64,000 nt of DNA from Erodium maritimum (lineage: Eukaryota > Streptophyta > Magnoliopsida > Geraniales > Geraniaceae). A program made the translations under genes and the position numbers. The stretch is taken from the NCBI GenBank assembly GCA_963921825.1, contig OY997592.1, positions 55,758,336-55,822,335 on the forward strand. Reading direction: 5' to 3'. Shown here piece after piece: positions 41,067 through 53,053 of the stretch (position 1 is its first letter; each line of letters starts with the position of its first letter). A model generated the notes under the pieces. It did not search any database. It was not told the DNA's origin and worked only from the letters and a program-made list of their open reading frames with translations.

Positions 41067-42980
41067 TGGTGTCAATATTTGAATCTGAAACTCTGGACAC
41101 GCGTCAACCCATGATTCGTTGGTCCTTGATTTGAATTGAGCCCGAATCCATCGAAAGGACCGTGGTCAGGGTCTATAGAACCATCGACATCGAATCCACG
41201 GTAGCGAAGATTCGACCCTGACCCGACTCTACACCGAAGATTCGACGTCGAAAAACCCTCAAATCGTACTATTCGATGGCGCGAAAAAACCCTGATTCGA
41301 CGCCACTGTGGATGGTCTAAGTTCTTCGTTACTCATGAACTTCACCAAAAGGGAGATATCGATGTTTGTCAAATTTGTTCTTGTGACAATCTTGCATATT
41401 TTTTCACTAAAGCATTTTCTACAATTCTTTTGAAAAATTGGTCTACAAGATCGGCATGAGAAAACTCCGTGATTTATGAGGAAATAAATGGACATGTTGC
41501 AATGAGGGCGAAAAATACGTGTTACACTCTTTTTCCCTTGATTTAGGTTTTATCACAATGAGTTTTCCTAACAAGGTTATTATTGAGGTAACTTCTATAC
41601 GTATTAAACAAATTATGTATTATTTTTTCTTCTAGGGTTTCTCCTATTGGGTTTTTCTTAGAAAGCTTTTAACGAGCCATAATAATATATGTACATGTCA
41701 TTAAAGGAGGAGTGCTAATTGAGTTTAGCCTAGAAAGTTTTGAACGAAGCATAATAATATTTATACATGTCATCAAATGGAGGAGTGTTATAAATATATG
41801 TGTTGGATGACTTCTTTTTTCATGAATACTTCTAGACTTATATTTCAAATTCTTTGGCTTTACATTTCCCTTATATGTGTACGGAGTAATGTGTACGTCA
41901 TTAAAGTTATACCTTTTTATGTATATGTTATGAACCTATAAATAGAAATTATTATCAAATATGAAGAGGTATTAATATAATATTTTATTCTATTCCTTCC
42001 ATATTCTCATATATGTTCTAATATTATTTTTCCATTTATAACCCATCTTATTTTTTTTACAATATATTTATTGTTTTTCCAGTTAATTACACGAAAAAGT
42101 GATACGATGGATGTTGGACACATATATATAGTCAATGATGTTCCTCAAAACTAATGTTCTTGCTCTTATGTATTTAATTGTCGTGTAAAATTAGGTCATA
42201 ACTGTGATATGACCTAATTCTAGTCTATTGGTGCTACTTTTTTGGAAAAGTTGTGGACCCCAGGAAGGAATTAGACCTGTTTCGTGGGTCTATTTGAAAT
42301 CGTGTCACAATTGTGTAGCATTAAAATCGAAAACAAGTTCAAATCAATGTGTTTATCAAAATGCAAAAAGACCCGACCCGACCAAAATACATTTATTAAT
42401 ATGTTCAAATCGATGTCATCACATTACACGTGCAAACTTACTACTATTGCCTATCGCAAACCCGCTTCTCGGACTCGAGTAATCGGTCTGGGGGCGTAAT
42501 ATGACAGACGACTTCAAATGTTTTCTCGGTATTTCATAATCAAATATGCCAAGTGACGGGGATTCCCTTATATCATTACTCCAAGAACACAACCACTAAT
42601 GTCACGTGACCTTATAGAACAAACGGTCACGGGACTCAACTTGTTGTGTCTTGAAGCAAGGTCGTGAGGTAACCAACGTCACTCGTCATTTTTGATTATT
42701 GACAACTAAGGTACAATTTAAATTCGTCCTACACATTACACCTCCAAAAAGAATTATAGGTCTTCCACCTTCCTTTCCTCCGCCGTCCTGTTTTGCCAAA
42801 GGTTGAACCTGTATTGTGCGATGGGGAGCCTTCGAGTAATGGTCTGGGAGGGCTATTCTTTCCATAGCTCCAACCACAATTTCAGCTCCTCCGGTCAGCG
42901 GGTCTGCAAACCTCTATTACCAAAATTTTGAGACTTATTCTTTCCGATCCATTGACGGTCAGCTCACTTGCTATCTTTGA
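41067..42980. other. No recognised gene
   Basis: Mostly AT-rich. GATTCGACGTCGAAAAACCC-like phrases at 41100-41280 recur in modified form around 43840-43990, so one uncharacterised repeat family flanks the SANT-like pseudogene. GGGGGCGTAATATGAC at 42490 resembles an LTR end, but no partner was found. Confidence 0.45.
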
Positions 42981-42984
42981 TTGC

Positions 42985-43484
42985 GGTTGTGCCTACGACT
43001 ACATCCAACTTGGATGGTCCCGCACGAGAATCCACCAATGCTGCTAGACGAACTCGTGGTTGTATCTCTTGTGGTACACCACCTCAGCCATGTGCATCAC
43101 CTACTAGTCGATCCAACCGGGTTGGTAAATGTGTTTCATCTCCGACCAACACTCATTGAAGCTCTTCACCTTCCGATTGATGTCGGTCAAATGATACTAG
43201 CAGTTCGCGGCGGATCGTTCAGTCGTGAGGGATTGTCGGGTCACGTGGGCTAGCTCCCCCCGTATGGCATCCCAAAACACATCGTCGGATTCCTCAGCAC
43301 CTTCACCCGCCTGTTTGAGCCATGCACACACCAGGGCGGATTCCTCGGGTCGACTCCATTTCCGGTAAATGTGTATCAATGCCGACAGGATGGCATTCTT
43401 CCGTGCGTACAAGACCATGGATGGGATTTGAGTTCCCGATTCCAACTGGCCGTGGTATGGGCGGCTCGAGCTCGACCCCATCAC
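42985..43484 (-). pseudogene. SANT/Myb-like plant protein, decayed
   Basis: One minus-strand frame, read through several TAG stops (near 43197, 43110 and 43040), gives WSRPEESALVCAWLKQ, VFWDAIRGEL, YHLTDINRKVKSFNECW and then EVVYHKRYNHEFV, HWWILVRDHPSW. This order (W..eE..aLv.aWl, FW.rI, a helix ending in a conserved W, a short linker, F..xHxWxxLrdxPxW) is that of the plant SANT/trihelix-like family often annotated as GST-T3-like or PIF/Harbinger-associated. It has no start, no introns that I can see and no TIRs close by. It could be a relic of a transposon accessory gene or of a processed cellular gene. Confidence 0.55.
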
Positions 43485-43499
43485 CGGGGAAGAGTCTCA

Positions 43500-44490
43500 G
43501 AGAGGAGTGCCATCGGCCATGGGAGGTGATTCGGGCGGTAGATAAACGGGAAAATGAGAGGAGTCAGTGGCGAAGTAAGGTCGATGGAGAAACGACGGTG
43601 GCATAACTTCCGTGGAGACACCTTCACGATGTTCCTGTAAAATATGGTGTGGCAAAAACGCCGGGGGCGTAGACAGTATAGGAAGAGGACGTCGGAAGCT
43701 ATGGAAATTCGGCGATGATTATCAGAAGTCGAAGAAACGGGTTGAGATAAGTAGGGTTTATAAGACGAAGCAGGTGGTCTTTTTATCGCTGAATCGTGCC
43801 ACGCGGCACACGCTCGTTCGCTGGTCACGATACGGATGAGCCCCGTATCCGTCGAATCGACGGGTCGCTGAGTCTACAAGACCCTCGACGTCGAATCTAC
43901 TCTTTCGCATATTCGACGCAGAGCAGACGCAACCACTCAAATTTGACGCTTTTTCCAACGCCAACCGGAATTCGACATCCAAACAACGCTTCGTTTAGAT
44001 CCCATTATGGATAGCTTTATAATAATAAGAGTTAGTAGCCTTGTATTATACTTTCTTTACAGTAAACTAATCATTTCACTTTTCTTCAGATGAATGTAGT
44101 GTCATGCATTTGCATTTTTAGCGATGTATAAGATATCTTATTTAATCAAAGCATTTGTGGTTTAAAATATATTTTATCATATTAATGATGTAGTAGCTAA
44201 GCCCTAACTAAAGTCAAACATGGACTAGGCTTTATGCGATAACTTTTAAGTATTTGCTAGGACCAAGTTATTACGAACATCTATTTTCAGTCCAATAAAG
44301 TGGACTTGGGCTTCTAAATCTACATAATCCATGGTTGGTGCATAGGCCTTGAGAGTTGAGAATATCCCTCAGATACGTTAACATTTAAATATGGTTTTTT
44401 TAAAAACAAACCGATCATGTGTAGAGTTTTTTAGAAATGCTCAATGCCCCTGTTAGTTTTAAGCAGTGGTGCAGAAATCGGGTTAGGAGG
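43500..44490. other. No recognised gene
   Basis: Short frames on both strands without motifs. 43840-43990 shares CGTCGAATCGACGGGTC-type phrases with 41100-41280. Confidence 0.45.
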
Positions 44491-44492
44491 TC

Positions 44493-44700
44493 TTTTTTTT
44501 TATCCACAAAAAAACAATTTTATTATCAACCCGAGATAAAATTTCAAAAGAGAAATAACAGGAGGAAAGAAGAGAAAGAGCTAAAATCTAGACAACCCCT
44601 AAACGGCGAAATCAGCCTACTTGATTTGTTCATGCACATCGGACTAATCAAATCGACTAAACAACTTGACACTGATCAAACGAGCAAGGCAGTGTGTTGA
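44493..44700 (-). mobile_element. Possible minus-strand LINE/retroposon 3' end
   Basis: A T-run at 44493-44501 followed by ATCCACAAAAAAACAATTTT resembles the reversed A-tail of the LINE-type elements here. The length of the insert is unclear and no target duplication was found. Confidence 0.35.
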
Positions 44701-47382
44701 CTGCCGGGAGATTTTGATATGTGGTAACACGACGTCTCAATTTTTTACACCAACAAGACACAATAGAACAACTCGAGATGCAGTGCAATTGGCAAGGATC
44801 CTCTTCTCTTTTATGTGAGTAAACGTAGGAGAGAAGAAAGGCTTGCATGTTAAAATTAGGAGTATAGTCGAAGAGAAGAAGGAAAGACATGACGTGGCAA
44901 GTAAGAGAGATGGCTGCAACCATAAGAGATGAAGTTCTGCTTGCTAGGGTTAGGCTGTGTTAAAACCAAGCAATTGCCCAAACTCTGGAGTTTAAAAGCT
45001 AGGAGGAAGTGGTTGAATGAGGGTGATAAGGGCCCAAATTTTTTCCATAGGTTGGCCAATTACAATGGGGCTAGAAAGCAGATTACACAAATCTCTTACC
45101 AAGGTGACACCTTGGTTGATCCTCAAGAAATCAAGGAAGCTGCAAAAAATCACTTTCGTGCCAGCTTTGGACCCTCACATTCAGATGTGCTTCTATTGGA
45201 TCATCTGCATTTTAATGCTATATCTCCACCTCAAGCATCTTGGTTGGAGAGAGCTTTCACAGAAGAGGAAGTATTATTAGCAACAATGTCTTGTTCAGGA
45301 GAAAAAGCTCTAGGCCCTGATGGTTTTACCCTCAAATTTTTCCAAGTCTGTTGGAAAATAATCAAAATTGATATCATGTCTTTCTTTAATCATTTACATA
45401 TGTCAGGGCAATTGGGGAAGGGCCTCAACTATTCTTTTATGACTCTCATCCCCAAATGTCCTTCTCCTCAGACTTTTGATGAAACAGACCAATAAGTCTA
45501 ATGGGTGGAGTGTATAAAATTCTCTCCAAACTACTAGCTACAAGACTTAAAACAGTGCTAGATCAAATTGTTGGACAAGAGCAGACAAGCTTCATCTCAG
45601 GAAGGCAGAACCTAGATGGTATCTTGATAGCAAATGAAGTAGGGAAACATATCAAACTCACAAAGCAAAGGGCTCTCATTTTTAAAAGCTGACTTCACAA
45701 AAGCCTTTGACAATGTCAGTTGGATCTATCTCATGAAACTTCTCAATAGAATGGGTTTTGGAGGTCTATGGAGAATTTGGATGATCTCCTGTTTTAAAGC
45801 ACATGTTTTAGTGCTCATCAATGGCCCCCCCTCTCCTGACTTCAAATTATCCAAAGGGATTAGGCAAGGTTATGCTCTCTCACCACTTATCTTCACATTG
45901 GTAGCAGAGGGTCTTAATCAAATAATGAAGGCTGGGGTAGCTAATCAACAATTCAGTGGTATCTCATTAGGTTTAAATGGTCCATCAATTACTCACCTGC
46001 AATTTGCAGATGATAGTATCTTTTTTAACCAAGCTTCAGTTCAAGGTGCTGACAATTTAAAAAAATGCTCTCTCAGTGTTCCAACTTGCCTCAGGTTTGG
46101 GAGTCAATTACACAAAATCAGCCATTATCACAATGAACCTTCCTACTCAAGAAGCTGAGCTTTACACTGATCTATTTGAATGTCATATTCAAGATCTCCC
46201 ACTATCTTATCTTGGGTTCTTATTGGGGGCCAACTACAGAAGACTAAAACCTTGGAAGATCATTGTGGATAGATACAAGAAATCCTTGGGTCTATGGCAG
46301 ACCAAACTGTTATCTTTTGGGGGCAGGTTGACTTTGATTAAATCCACTCTTGAGGCTCTTCCACTCTACTTTTTCTCAATCCTAAGAGCACCCAAGGCAA
46401 TTCTCAAATCACTATAAAGCTGGCAAAGGAAATTCCTATGGCATGATTCTTCTGTAGATAGGGCCTTCTGAAAAGTTAACTGGAATACAATCTAAAAATC
46501 AAAGGAGTTTGGTGGTATGGGAATTAAGAGCTTGGAATTAATGAATACTTGTCTTTTGGCTAAATGGTGGTGGAGATTTTGCAATTGAGGATAATTCTTT
46601 ATGGAAACAAGCTATCTGTGCAAGGTTTGGATGAGACATACAACACTGGGATCTATCCAACTTCAATGAGCTCCCTAATTCCAGTTTTATGTATCATATC
46701 ATTGCTTTAAAAGAGGATAACCGATTTTCAGACTTGGTTAGCCACAAGGGTTTTCTCTGGACTCTAGGTAATGGCTGCAAGATACATTTTTGGAAGGATT
46801 TGTGGTGGGGAGATATAATTTCCAAAGATCTCCTCCCTAGAATTTATCTACTGGTAAACACCAAAAATTTAATCAATAGCACAACTATGGGAAGGTTTGT
46901 AGTGGGATCTTGATCTTAGAAGAGACCCAAGAGGTTGGGAATGTCAGGAATGGGGTGTCCTATGTGCTATTCTCCCCTTAATTCATCTCAGGATAGGTAT
47001 TTCTGATTCCATTAATTGGGTTGGACGCAGCAAAGGCTTCTCAGTCAAAAGGCTTTATTTCTTACTTGCTTCTCAAGGACTTTCCACTCAGTCTTGGGCT
47101 ACAAATTTGTGGATCCCTGGTGTGCCACCAAAGGTCTCAGCCTTCTGTTGGTTAGCTTGTCTAGAAGCTATACCATCAAAATGCTTCTTGGAATCAAGAG
47201 GAATGACTCTCTCTTTTCAAGACTTGATTTGTCCTATCTGCAATTAGGACTTACAAGATGGAGCACACATCTTAATTCACTGTCAGAAATGATGGGAAGT
47301 ATGGGCTTTAATTCTAAACTGGGGGCATATATCTGTAGCATTGCCTCACCCTATCAAAGACATGTTCATTACTTGGTATAGC

Positions 47383-47385
<3 letters not shown>

Positions 47386-47417
<32 letters not shown>
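47386..47417. repeat. Poly-C run, 32 nt
   Basis: An uninterrupted run of 32 C within the LINE, replacing coding sequence of the C-terminal region. A second run of 15 C lies at 47903-47917. Confidence 0.9.
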
Positions 47418-47902
47418 ACAAATATAAGAAAATTTGGGGCAACATACTAAAAACCTCTATTTGGAATTTATGGTTGGCCAGGAACAATCACATCTTCAAT
47501 GGCTAAGAGACTTCCTTTGTCTCCTTGTTTGGGAAGATACAACAGATGGTCTTTAGTGGTGAATGAGCCTCTTTTAAACTTGGCTATCACTTCACACTTC
47601 AGTCTTGGATTGTAGATCCAAGATCCTGCCTCTGAGAAAGCTCTCTTCAGACTTAAGCAAGCCCAGTTTTGAATTTTGGTTTTCTTCTGCCTTAAGCTTT
47701 CACTCTGGTTACTTGGTTTTGGTACTAGGGTTTGGGTTGGGTTGGATTTGGGTGGGTTGGGTAGTGTTGTGAGGCCTGGTGAGGTTTCTTGGGGTAGTTT
47801 ATGTTGGCTATTCTAGCCTTGTGTGTGGTTCCTCTTCTTTTTGCTCCTTTACTTCTTTGTGAGGGTAGTCTTTAGGTTGAGTGTTCTGGTTTTGGGGTCT
47901 CT

Positions 47903-47917
47903 CCCCCCCCCCCCCCC
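47903..47917. repeat. Poly-C run, 15 nt
   Basis: Fifteen C residues followed by TCCCCTCCCCCTC in the LINE 3' UTR. Confidence 0.85.
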
Positions 47918-48391
47918 TCCCCTCCCCCTCTTTTTGTAGTTTTCTTTAGACATGCCTCAACACATTTTGGCGAGGAACATCATCAATCAGCAGTCCCCTA
48001 ACTCTGACATCTCTTCCACAATGAACTCTTTGTCATCTCCTCTTCAACAAACTCTTGCTTCAACACTTTTTGGGGTGTATCATTAGCAATCCCTCACACA
48101 GGGACACCTCTGCGGGACATCTCTGCAGTAATCCACCATTTGGTACAATCAACTTCTCAGTAAAGGGAGCCTCAACATCATCTTCATCTACAACTGGTGT
48201 TTATCTCAAGGCTTTAGGCTCATCATTTCTTATTGTAATATTGGTTTGATTTTTGTTTATTTTGTAATTATTGTTGGTTCTTGGTACTCTCATCATGTAT
48301 TTGTTCTTCCACTATAGTCTGGTGGTTGATGTTTCCCTCACAATTTCAATCTTTGAAATGGGGGCTTTATAAAATTTCTTGGCTTATAAAA

Positions 48392-48621
48392 AAAATATTA
48401 CCGAGTAGGAGAGATTGGGCTACCATTTTTCTACACAAATATATTCATGGATGAGACTGCCATTAGCTACATGAATTGGATATTATTGGTCCACAAAATT
48501 AACTTTTCTTGACTGCGAATAATCATAGGATTAGACTGTAATATGATGGGTGCCAAACCCACATTTATTAATTTTAATTTAGATCTTATGGGCTCATACC
48601 CATACTTTTAATCAAAAGCAA
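48392..48621. other. Spacer, no gene
   Basis: AT-rich unique-looking sequence between two retroelements. Confidence 0.6.
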
Positions 48622-50830
48622 TTTTTTTATTAAAAAAGCACAGATTCATTAAAGTAGATTATAATTACAAACGAGTGTATCAAAAAAGCATCTTATGATC
48701 ACTAAGAACAGACTGAGAATACAATTGTTCGTTATTCTTTTAACAATATAATCGTCATAGAAGGCATTGGATGAAAAGCCATATAGGCAACTGAAAACTA
48801 ACCTATGACGAAACTGACTACAACTACTCAAGGTATTGCATAAATGCTGCATATTATGTAGAGTGCGACCGAACCTGTTTTCATCAGTTTCAAAAGAAGG
48901 CTGAGCTATTTCCAAGGACCTCTCCCAAGACCAATACCTAGAGCCTTAAATCCCTTTCATTCCTCATGACGGGGCTACCTCCCCGCCCTCTCTTGATCCT
49001 CTCGGGCTTCTCCAATAGACCCTCTCTTTACTCCCCCAGCTCTTGCTGTTGCGCCGGCCCAAGATCCAGCTCGAAGTCCAACTCTATCTTTATGCTCAGA
49101 CAGGCCTAGGGTTTTAGGATCCTAGCCACTAGAGAGTTGGTCGGTCACCAAATTCTTCCAGCCCAGATCCACCTATCGATCCTGGATATCGCCCCGATGA
49201 CTTGAACCATTGGGTGCAATATTGAGGGATACAAATGGACCCCTTCCGCGAGGGAGGTGCCCTTAGGTGCGTACCTTAGTATGTAGGGTGTTGGGGTTCC
49301 TAACGGCCCCAAAATATTGCATAAGGCCTGGCGGTCCGCTCGCTCTAGGACTCCAGAATGGACGAGTCGTACCGTGGAAGGCCAACCACCTCCCAGTTAC
49401 ACTCATGGATGTCGTGGCCTATCAATCCACAATTAAAACAAAACCTAGGTAATTTTGTGTAAGTGAGTGAACCACGAACCGGGTCGGGAAATTCCCGAAA
49501 GCACAGTAGGAGAAGACGTTGTAATGGACGTTCCACTAGGTGCCAAAACCTGACATTCACCGTTCCTCCCTAATAGAGGCTCTACTGGTCACACGGGACA
49601 TCAAAACACAACCCTAGAGCGGCGCCAATTGTCTCCCCCATGGCTTGGGTTCGTACCAATGAAGGAAGACCATGGGCGTGAACCCATAATTAAAGTCGGT
49701 CCAGAACGGGAGGCTCCCTTGCCTTTGGGTCTAAATCACCTAGCAAGAGCTGACGCCCATTGAAGCACTAAGGTTCATTTCTGCGAACCCATGTATGAGC
49801 ATCCTCCGTCTCGAAGTAGAACCTGAAGATGTCGGAACCGATGTCCTTGATCACAAAGCCCTCAACCAACTTCCCCCGGGATTTGATGATTACTTGGAGC
49901 AAGACCTCCTTCCGGGGAGGCTTAAAATCCCACAGTTTTTGCATCATGGCAAACTGCTGACAAGGCATGAATGAGGGGCTCACTAAGGAATATGGAACCA
50001 AAACCTCGACCTCCTCCTCTTCCCCCAACGAGCATGCTGGGAAACCGTCTTGGAGGCTAGCTAAGTGAGATTCAAGGGACTCTGGCGTGGTCTTAGTCCC
50101 TAACGGAGCACCGACATCCCCAGTTTTGAAAACCCAGCGGCGGTGGATCATACCCGGTGGCGGAGTAAGGAGGGCCAGAATCACGGGGATGCGCTCCGCA
50201 TTAGGGATCAAAATCCCCTTGCAGAGAGTCTCTAGAGTCGTTCTTCTTACCGCAACCATAGATGCTTTCCCAAGTAAAGGGTCCTGATACCATGGGGACG
50301 ACGGAACACCAGTGGAAGTCTCCAGTTGCAACATGGCGCTGTCGGAGCAGGTAGAGGCGGCATGTTTAGGTTCGGGACAACCGTGGAAGGCGGTAACCGA
50401 AGTGCGCCGTCAACAAGAGTAATTTCTAGCAAAGGCTCCAAAACCCTAGTTTTGCTTGCAGGAGAAGCAATGACCAAAGCCTTAAACGGACGCCCTCGGC
50501 ATGGTTTACTCGGTGGAGCAGAAGACCCCGGAGAGAAGGCCATGAGAGTCGTGGACGGTGGTGACGGTAGAGTGGCGGTTGGTGAGGGGAGGAAAATAGG
50601 AGAATATAGGTTTTGCTTCGTTCTCCTTTGACGTTGTTGTTTTAAGGGAACCACCTCGGAAGAAGAACGAGGGGAAGGCACAAGTGTAGAGAACTGCAAC
50701 AAGGCAGGAGGTGATGGGACAAGACCAGCGGAGGCACAGTCATGCCGACATCGGTGGTAGAGAGCTCCATAGGCTAGAGCTAGAGGCTAGGGTTTTCTCG
50801 GGAGAAAGCACTCGACTTGCGAGAGAGTTT
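48622..50830 (-). mobile_element. LINE-type retroposon with an ORF1-like gene only
   Basis: Minus-strand unit with a T-run at 48625-48631 on the left (A-tail) and a leader around 50830-50775. It contains an ORF1-type pseudogene (49345-50772) but no endonuclease or RT, so ORF2 has been deleted or was never part of the unit. The right boundary is inferred from the leader-like sequence before the ATG. Confidence 0.5.
49345..50772 (-). pseudogene. DUF4283 plus CCHC zinc-knuckle protein (LINE ORF1 type)
   Basis: ATG at 50770-50772 (MELSTTDVGMTV), then a serine/proline-rich N-terminus in a shifted frame. The DUF4283 domain follows at about 50000-49770 (LWDFKPPRKEVLLQVIIKSR, then GSDIFRFYFETEDAHTWV). 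After a stop at 49767 the same frame continues with FNGRQLLLGDLDPKA, LWVHAHGLPSLVRTQAMGE, IGAALGL, VNVRFWHLVERPLQRLLL, YTKLPRFCFNCGLIGHDIHE and C, which is the zf-CCHC_4 knuckle. Four in-frame stops and at least one frameshift make it a pseudogene. Such proteins are the nucleic-acid-binding ORF1 of many plant LINEs. Confidence 0.8.
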
Positions 50831-50984
50831 TTTTAGAATAGCATCCTTCTTACCTCGCGTATTTGATTCGTGTTAAGATCTAATTTACTTGTCTGAAAAC
50901 ACAAAAGCTAAAAGTAACGAAGAAAAGAAGGAAATCAAAGAGAGATTACTAAAGAGAGACTGAATAGTTTAAACAAAAAGGAGT

Positions 50985-51954
50985 TTTTTTGAGCGAAAGT
51001 TGCAATTGTATTAAATTTATATCAGATGATCGATGTGCGCTATGGAACAAGCTCCCGGGCCACTAAGGTCGGACAAAAAGAGCAATGGCTCGCTAAACCA
51101 TTTTCCACTAGAACCGTCACATACGGTATTTGAAAGACATATGGACAAGGACATAATACGAAAAGGGGGGAAGGGTGCCGGAAATCAGAGATCTCAACAG
51201 CAGTGATGGTGGGAGGCAAAGCATCTACATGGGACCCCTCCTAGGGCCAGTCCCCGATGCTCTGTCGGCCTTTCATTCCTCTTTCCGGAACTAAGAGAAC
51301 TCGTCCCGATCCAAGTGCCTTGATCGATCCCTCGACATTCCTCCCGGAGTTGCGAGGGCCGCTGGGATTGAATCAGAGGAACGTCGGCTGGCGTTAGACA
51401 CAATCTTAGACCACGCAACGGTAGGGAGAAGAGGCTCGCGTCGTGAAGTGTAGGCAACCCTAAAGCCCGCTCTGATAGTGAGAGAAGGAAAAAAATATGG
51501 TGAAGGCGCAACCCTAGAAAGTGCGCCGCCCGGGAGAGGAAGACCTAGAGCAAGGTCTTGGAAAATTTGGGGGGCCGGCGGCCTAGGGTTTGATGGGGGA
51601 AGGGCGTTGCTTGAGGATGACGCAACCAAGGGACGCCGCGTGGGTCGCCTTATCGGTGGCGGCCAAGGACGTGGGGACAACGATGGTTGCTTCAGTGGCG
51701 GCTGCAAAGGTAGTGCCGGAGGAGAAGGAGGCGCTGAAGGAATCTCGTGTAGAGGTTGCAACGACGTCCTCCCGCTCTAGGCCTTCAAAGGCGGATTCAC
51801 AAGATGAGAGGTCGGAGGCTTCGAGGGAAAAGTATGTACCGGAGATGTCAGGACAGAGCCGGCAGGGAGAGCAGCAACAACGTCAGCGAGATCGTCAACA
51901 TCAAAGACAGGGCTAGAAAACACCATAATCGTAGGGGACGACGCTAGGGCTAGG
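50985..51954 (-). mobile_element. LINE ORF1-derived retroposon, minus strand
   Basis: T-run at 50985-50992 on the left, followed by GAGCGAAAGTTGCAATTG. The minus-strand frame starts MVFSSPVFDVDDLADVVAAL at 51931, meets a stop near 51780 and continues as a proline/serine-rich stretch to TVAWSKIVSNASRRS and a stop near 51291. This resembles only the N-terminal low-complexity part of a LINE ORF1; DUF4283, zinc knuckle and ORF2 are absent. The copia element at 51960 is inserted at the leader AAACCCTAGCCCTAGCG. Confidence 0.5.
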
Positions 51955-51959
51955 GTTTG
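51955..51959. repeat. Target-site duplication GTTTG, left
   Basis: GTTTG directly before TGTTATAAAAC. Confidence 0.9.
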
Positions 51960-52364
51960 TGTTATAAAACGATAGGCAATAAAAAGAAATAGAGATCAAA
52001 ACCAAAAACGGAGAACACAACGATATAACGTGGAAAACCCCTCCAAACAACGGAGAGAAAAAAACCACGGGCGCCAACCAGCAAAACTTCACTATAGGGA
52101 GAATGTTTACACAACGCCGGGGATTTACACTGATTAAACTTATTTCCCTCATGGCAGCTTACAGGTAGTATTTATAGGAGTGATGTAGAGATAGTTCATA
52201 CAAAATAGGGAAATAAAAATCTCTACACAATTAAGACCCAGTTTGGGAAACAGGGCATAAATTCCCTAAATTGATTACTTGCTAATCAAGCCAAGACAAT
52301 TCCCTAAATTAGTTGCTTGGCAACCAAGCCACACAATAGCTTGAATTTGGATCAACTTTCAACA
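51960..52364 (-). repeat. 3' LTR of the copia element
   Basis: 405 bp, TGTTATAAAA to CTTTCAACA on the plus strand. Minus-strand TATAAATA at 52169-52176. Differs from 55047-55451 at four positions that I can see. Confidence 0.93.
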
Positions 52365-52390
52365 AACTCCACCTTGAGACAAATTCCTCC
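52365..52390 (-). promoter_or_regulatory. Polypurine tract region
   Basis: The minus strand reads TTTGTCTCAAGGTGGAGTT directly before TGTTGAAAG of the 3' LTR. CAAGGTGGAG is the usual copia form. Confidence 0.75.
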
Positions 52391-52465
52391 TTGTAGCATG
52401 AAACGGTAGACATCTCCCTGAACGAACAAAGAAAAAATACTTTCGGCGCCAAACAGCCACTAGGG

Positions 52466-53053
52466 CTAAACAATTATACCAACTAAGCTTGAGCAAAGCT
52501 CAAACTTAGCAACAGGAACTGGCTTCATCATATCACCAGGACTATCATAATCATGCTCCACCTGTTCAACACAACTCAAAGCATAGTGAACAACGTTACA
52601 TTGTTCAATTAAACGAGGGCGAGGACCTTTGTTTCTCCTCGGTCTATCAGCAGCAATGGAATTATTTGTTTGCTGCAAAACAGGTGGTGTAAACTGAACA
52701 TCAATGTCATCATTTTCATTATTTTCATCAACCTCATTTACTTTGTCGTCCAGGTGCTCCACCTGCACGCTTATCCTCTGTTGCTCATCATCAGAAAATT
52801 TAGTAACATCAAGAACATCAGAGGCATCCACAGAGGCACTATCATTGAACATGACAGCCTCATTAAAAACAACATTCCGGCTCAACAAAATTCTCTTAGT
52901 TTCAAGATTCCATAACTTATACGCCTTTACTCCTGAGCCATAACCAAGAAACACACACTTGACAGCTCTAGGCTCTAACTTTCCATTATCAACGTGTGCA
53001 TAAGCAGTGCAACCAAAAACTCTCAATAATGAATAATCAGCAGGTGAACCAGA
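52466..53053 (-). pseudogene. Copia polyprotein continuation: integrase C-terminus fused to the extreme C-terminus
   Basis: Same frame as the upstream CDS, beyond its TGA: SGSPADYSLLRVFGCTAYAH, VFLGYGSGVKAYKLWN, SRNVVFNEAVMF, then the acidic linker, RPRRNKGPRPRLIEQ and ALSCVEQVEHDYD. At this point a full element would enter reverse transcriptase. Here the frame passes directly to SPGDMMKPVPVAKFELCSSL, which resembles the final residues of copia polyproteins after RNase H (an NPADMLTK-like end). The join keeps the reading frame. The stop lies at 52466-52468. Confidence 0.85.

Larger units (their letters stand above)
44945..48391 (+). pseudogene. LINE ORF2 pseudogene with 3' tail
   Basis: 5'-truncated L1-type LINE starting in the endonuclease-RT linker. 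Order: LWSLKARRKWLNEGDKGPNF, ASWLERAFTEEEV, GEKALGPDGFTLKFFQVCW, LIPKC, then a break at 45495; MGGVYKILSKLLATRLK, FISGRQNLDG; a break near 45690; FDNVSW, IRQGYALSPL, LQFADDSIFF (about 46000-46030); a shift near 46070; LSYLGFLLGANY, RLTLIKSTLEALP; a stop at 46416; and fragments of the C-terminal half up to about 47340. A 32-C run interrupts the zf-RVT region (47386-47417). The 3' UTR ends TTCTTGGCTTATAAAAAAAA at about 48391. Confidence 0.9.

Noticed and set aside
42475..42510. LTR end (GGGGGCGTAATATGAC)
   Set aside because: No TG start, partner LTR, primer site or target duplication could be found nearby.
51478..51947. Plus-strand frames over 51478-51947
   Set aside because: They are antisense to the LINE ORF1-type frame with leader and A-tail on the minus strand, and have low-complexity translations.
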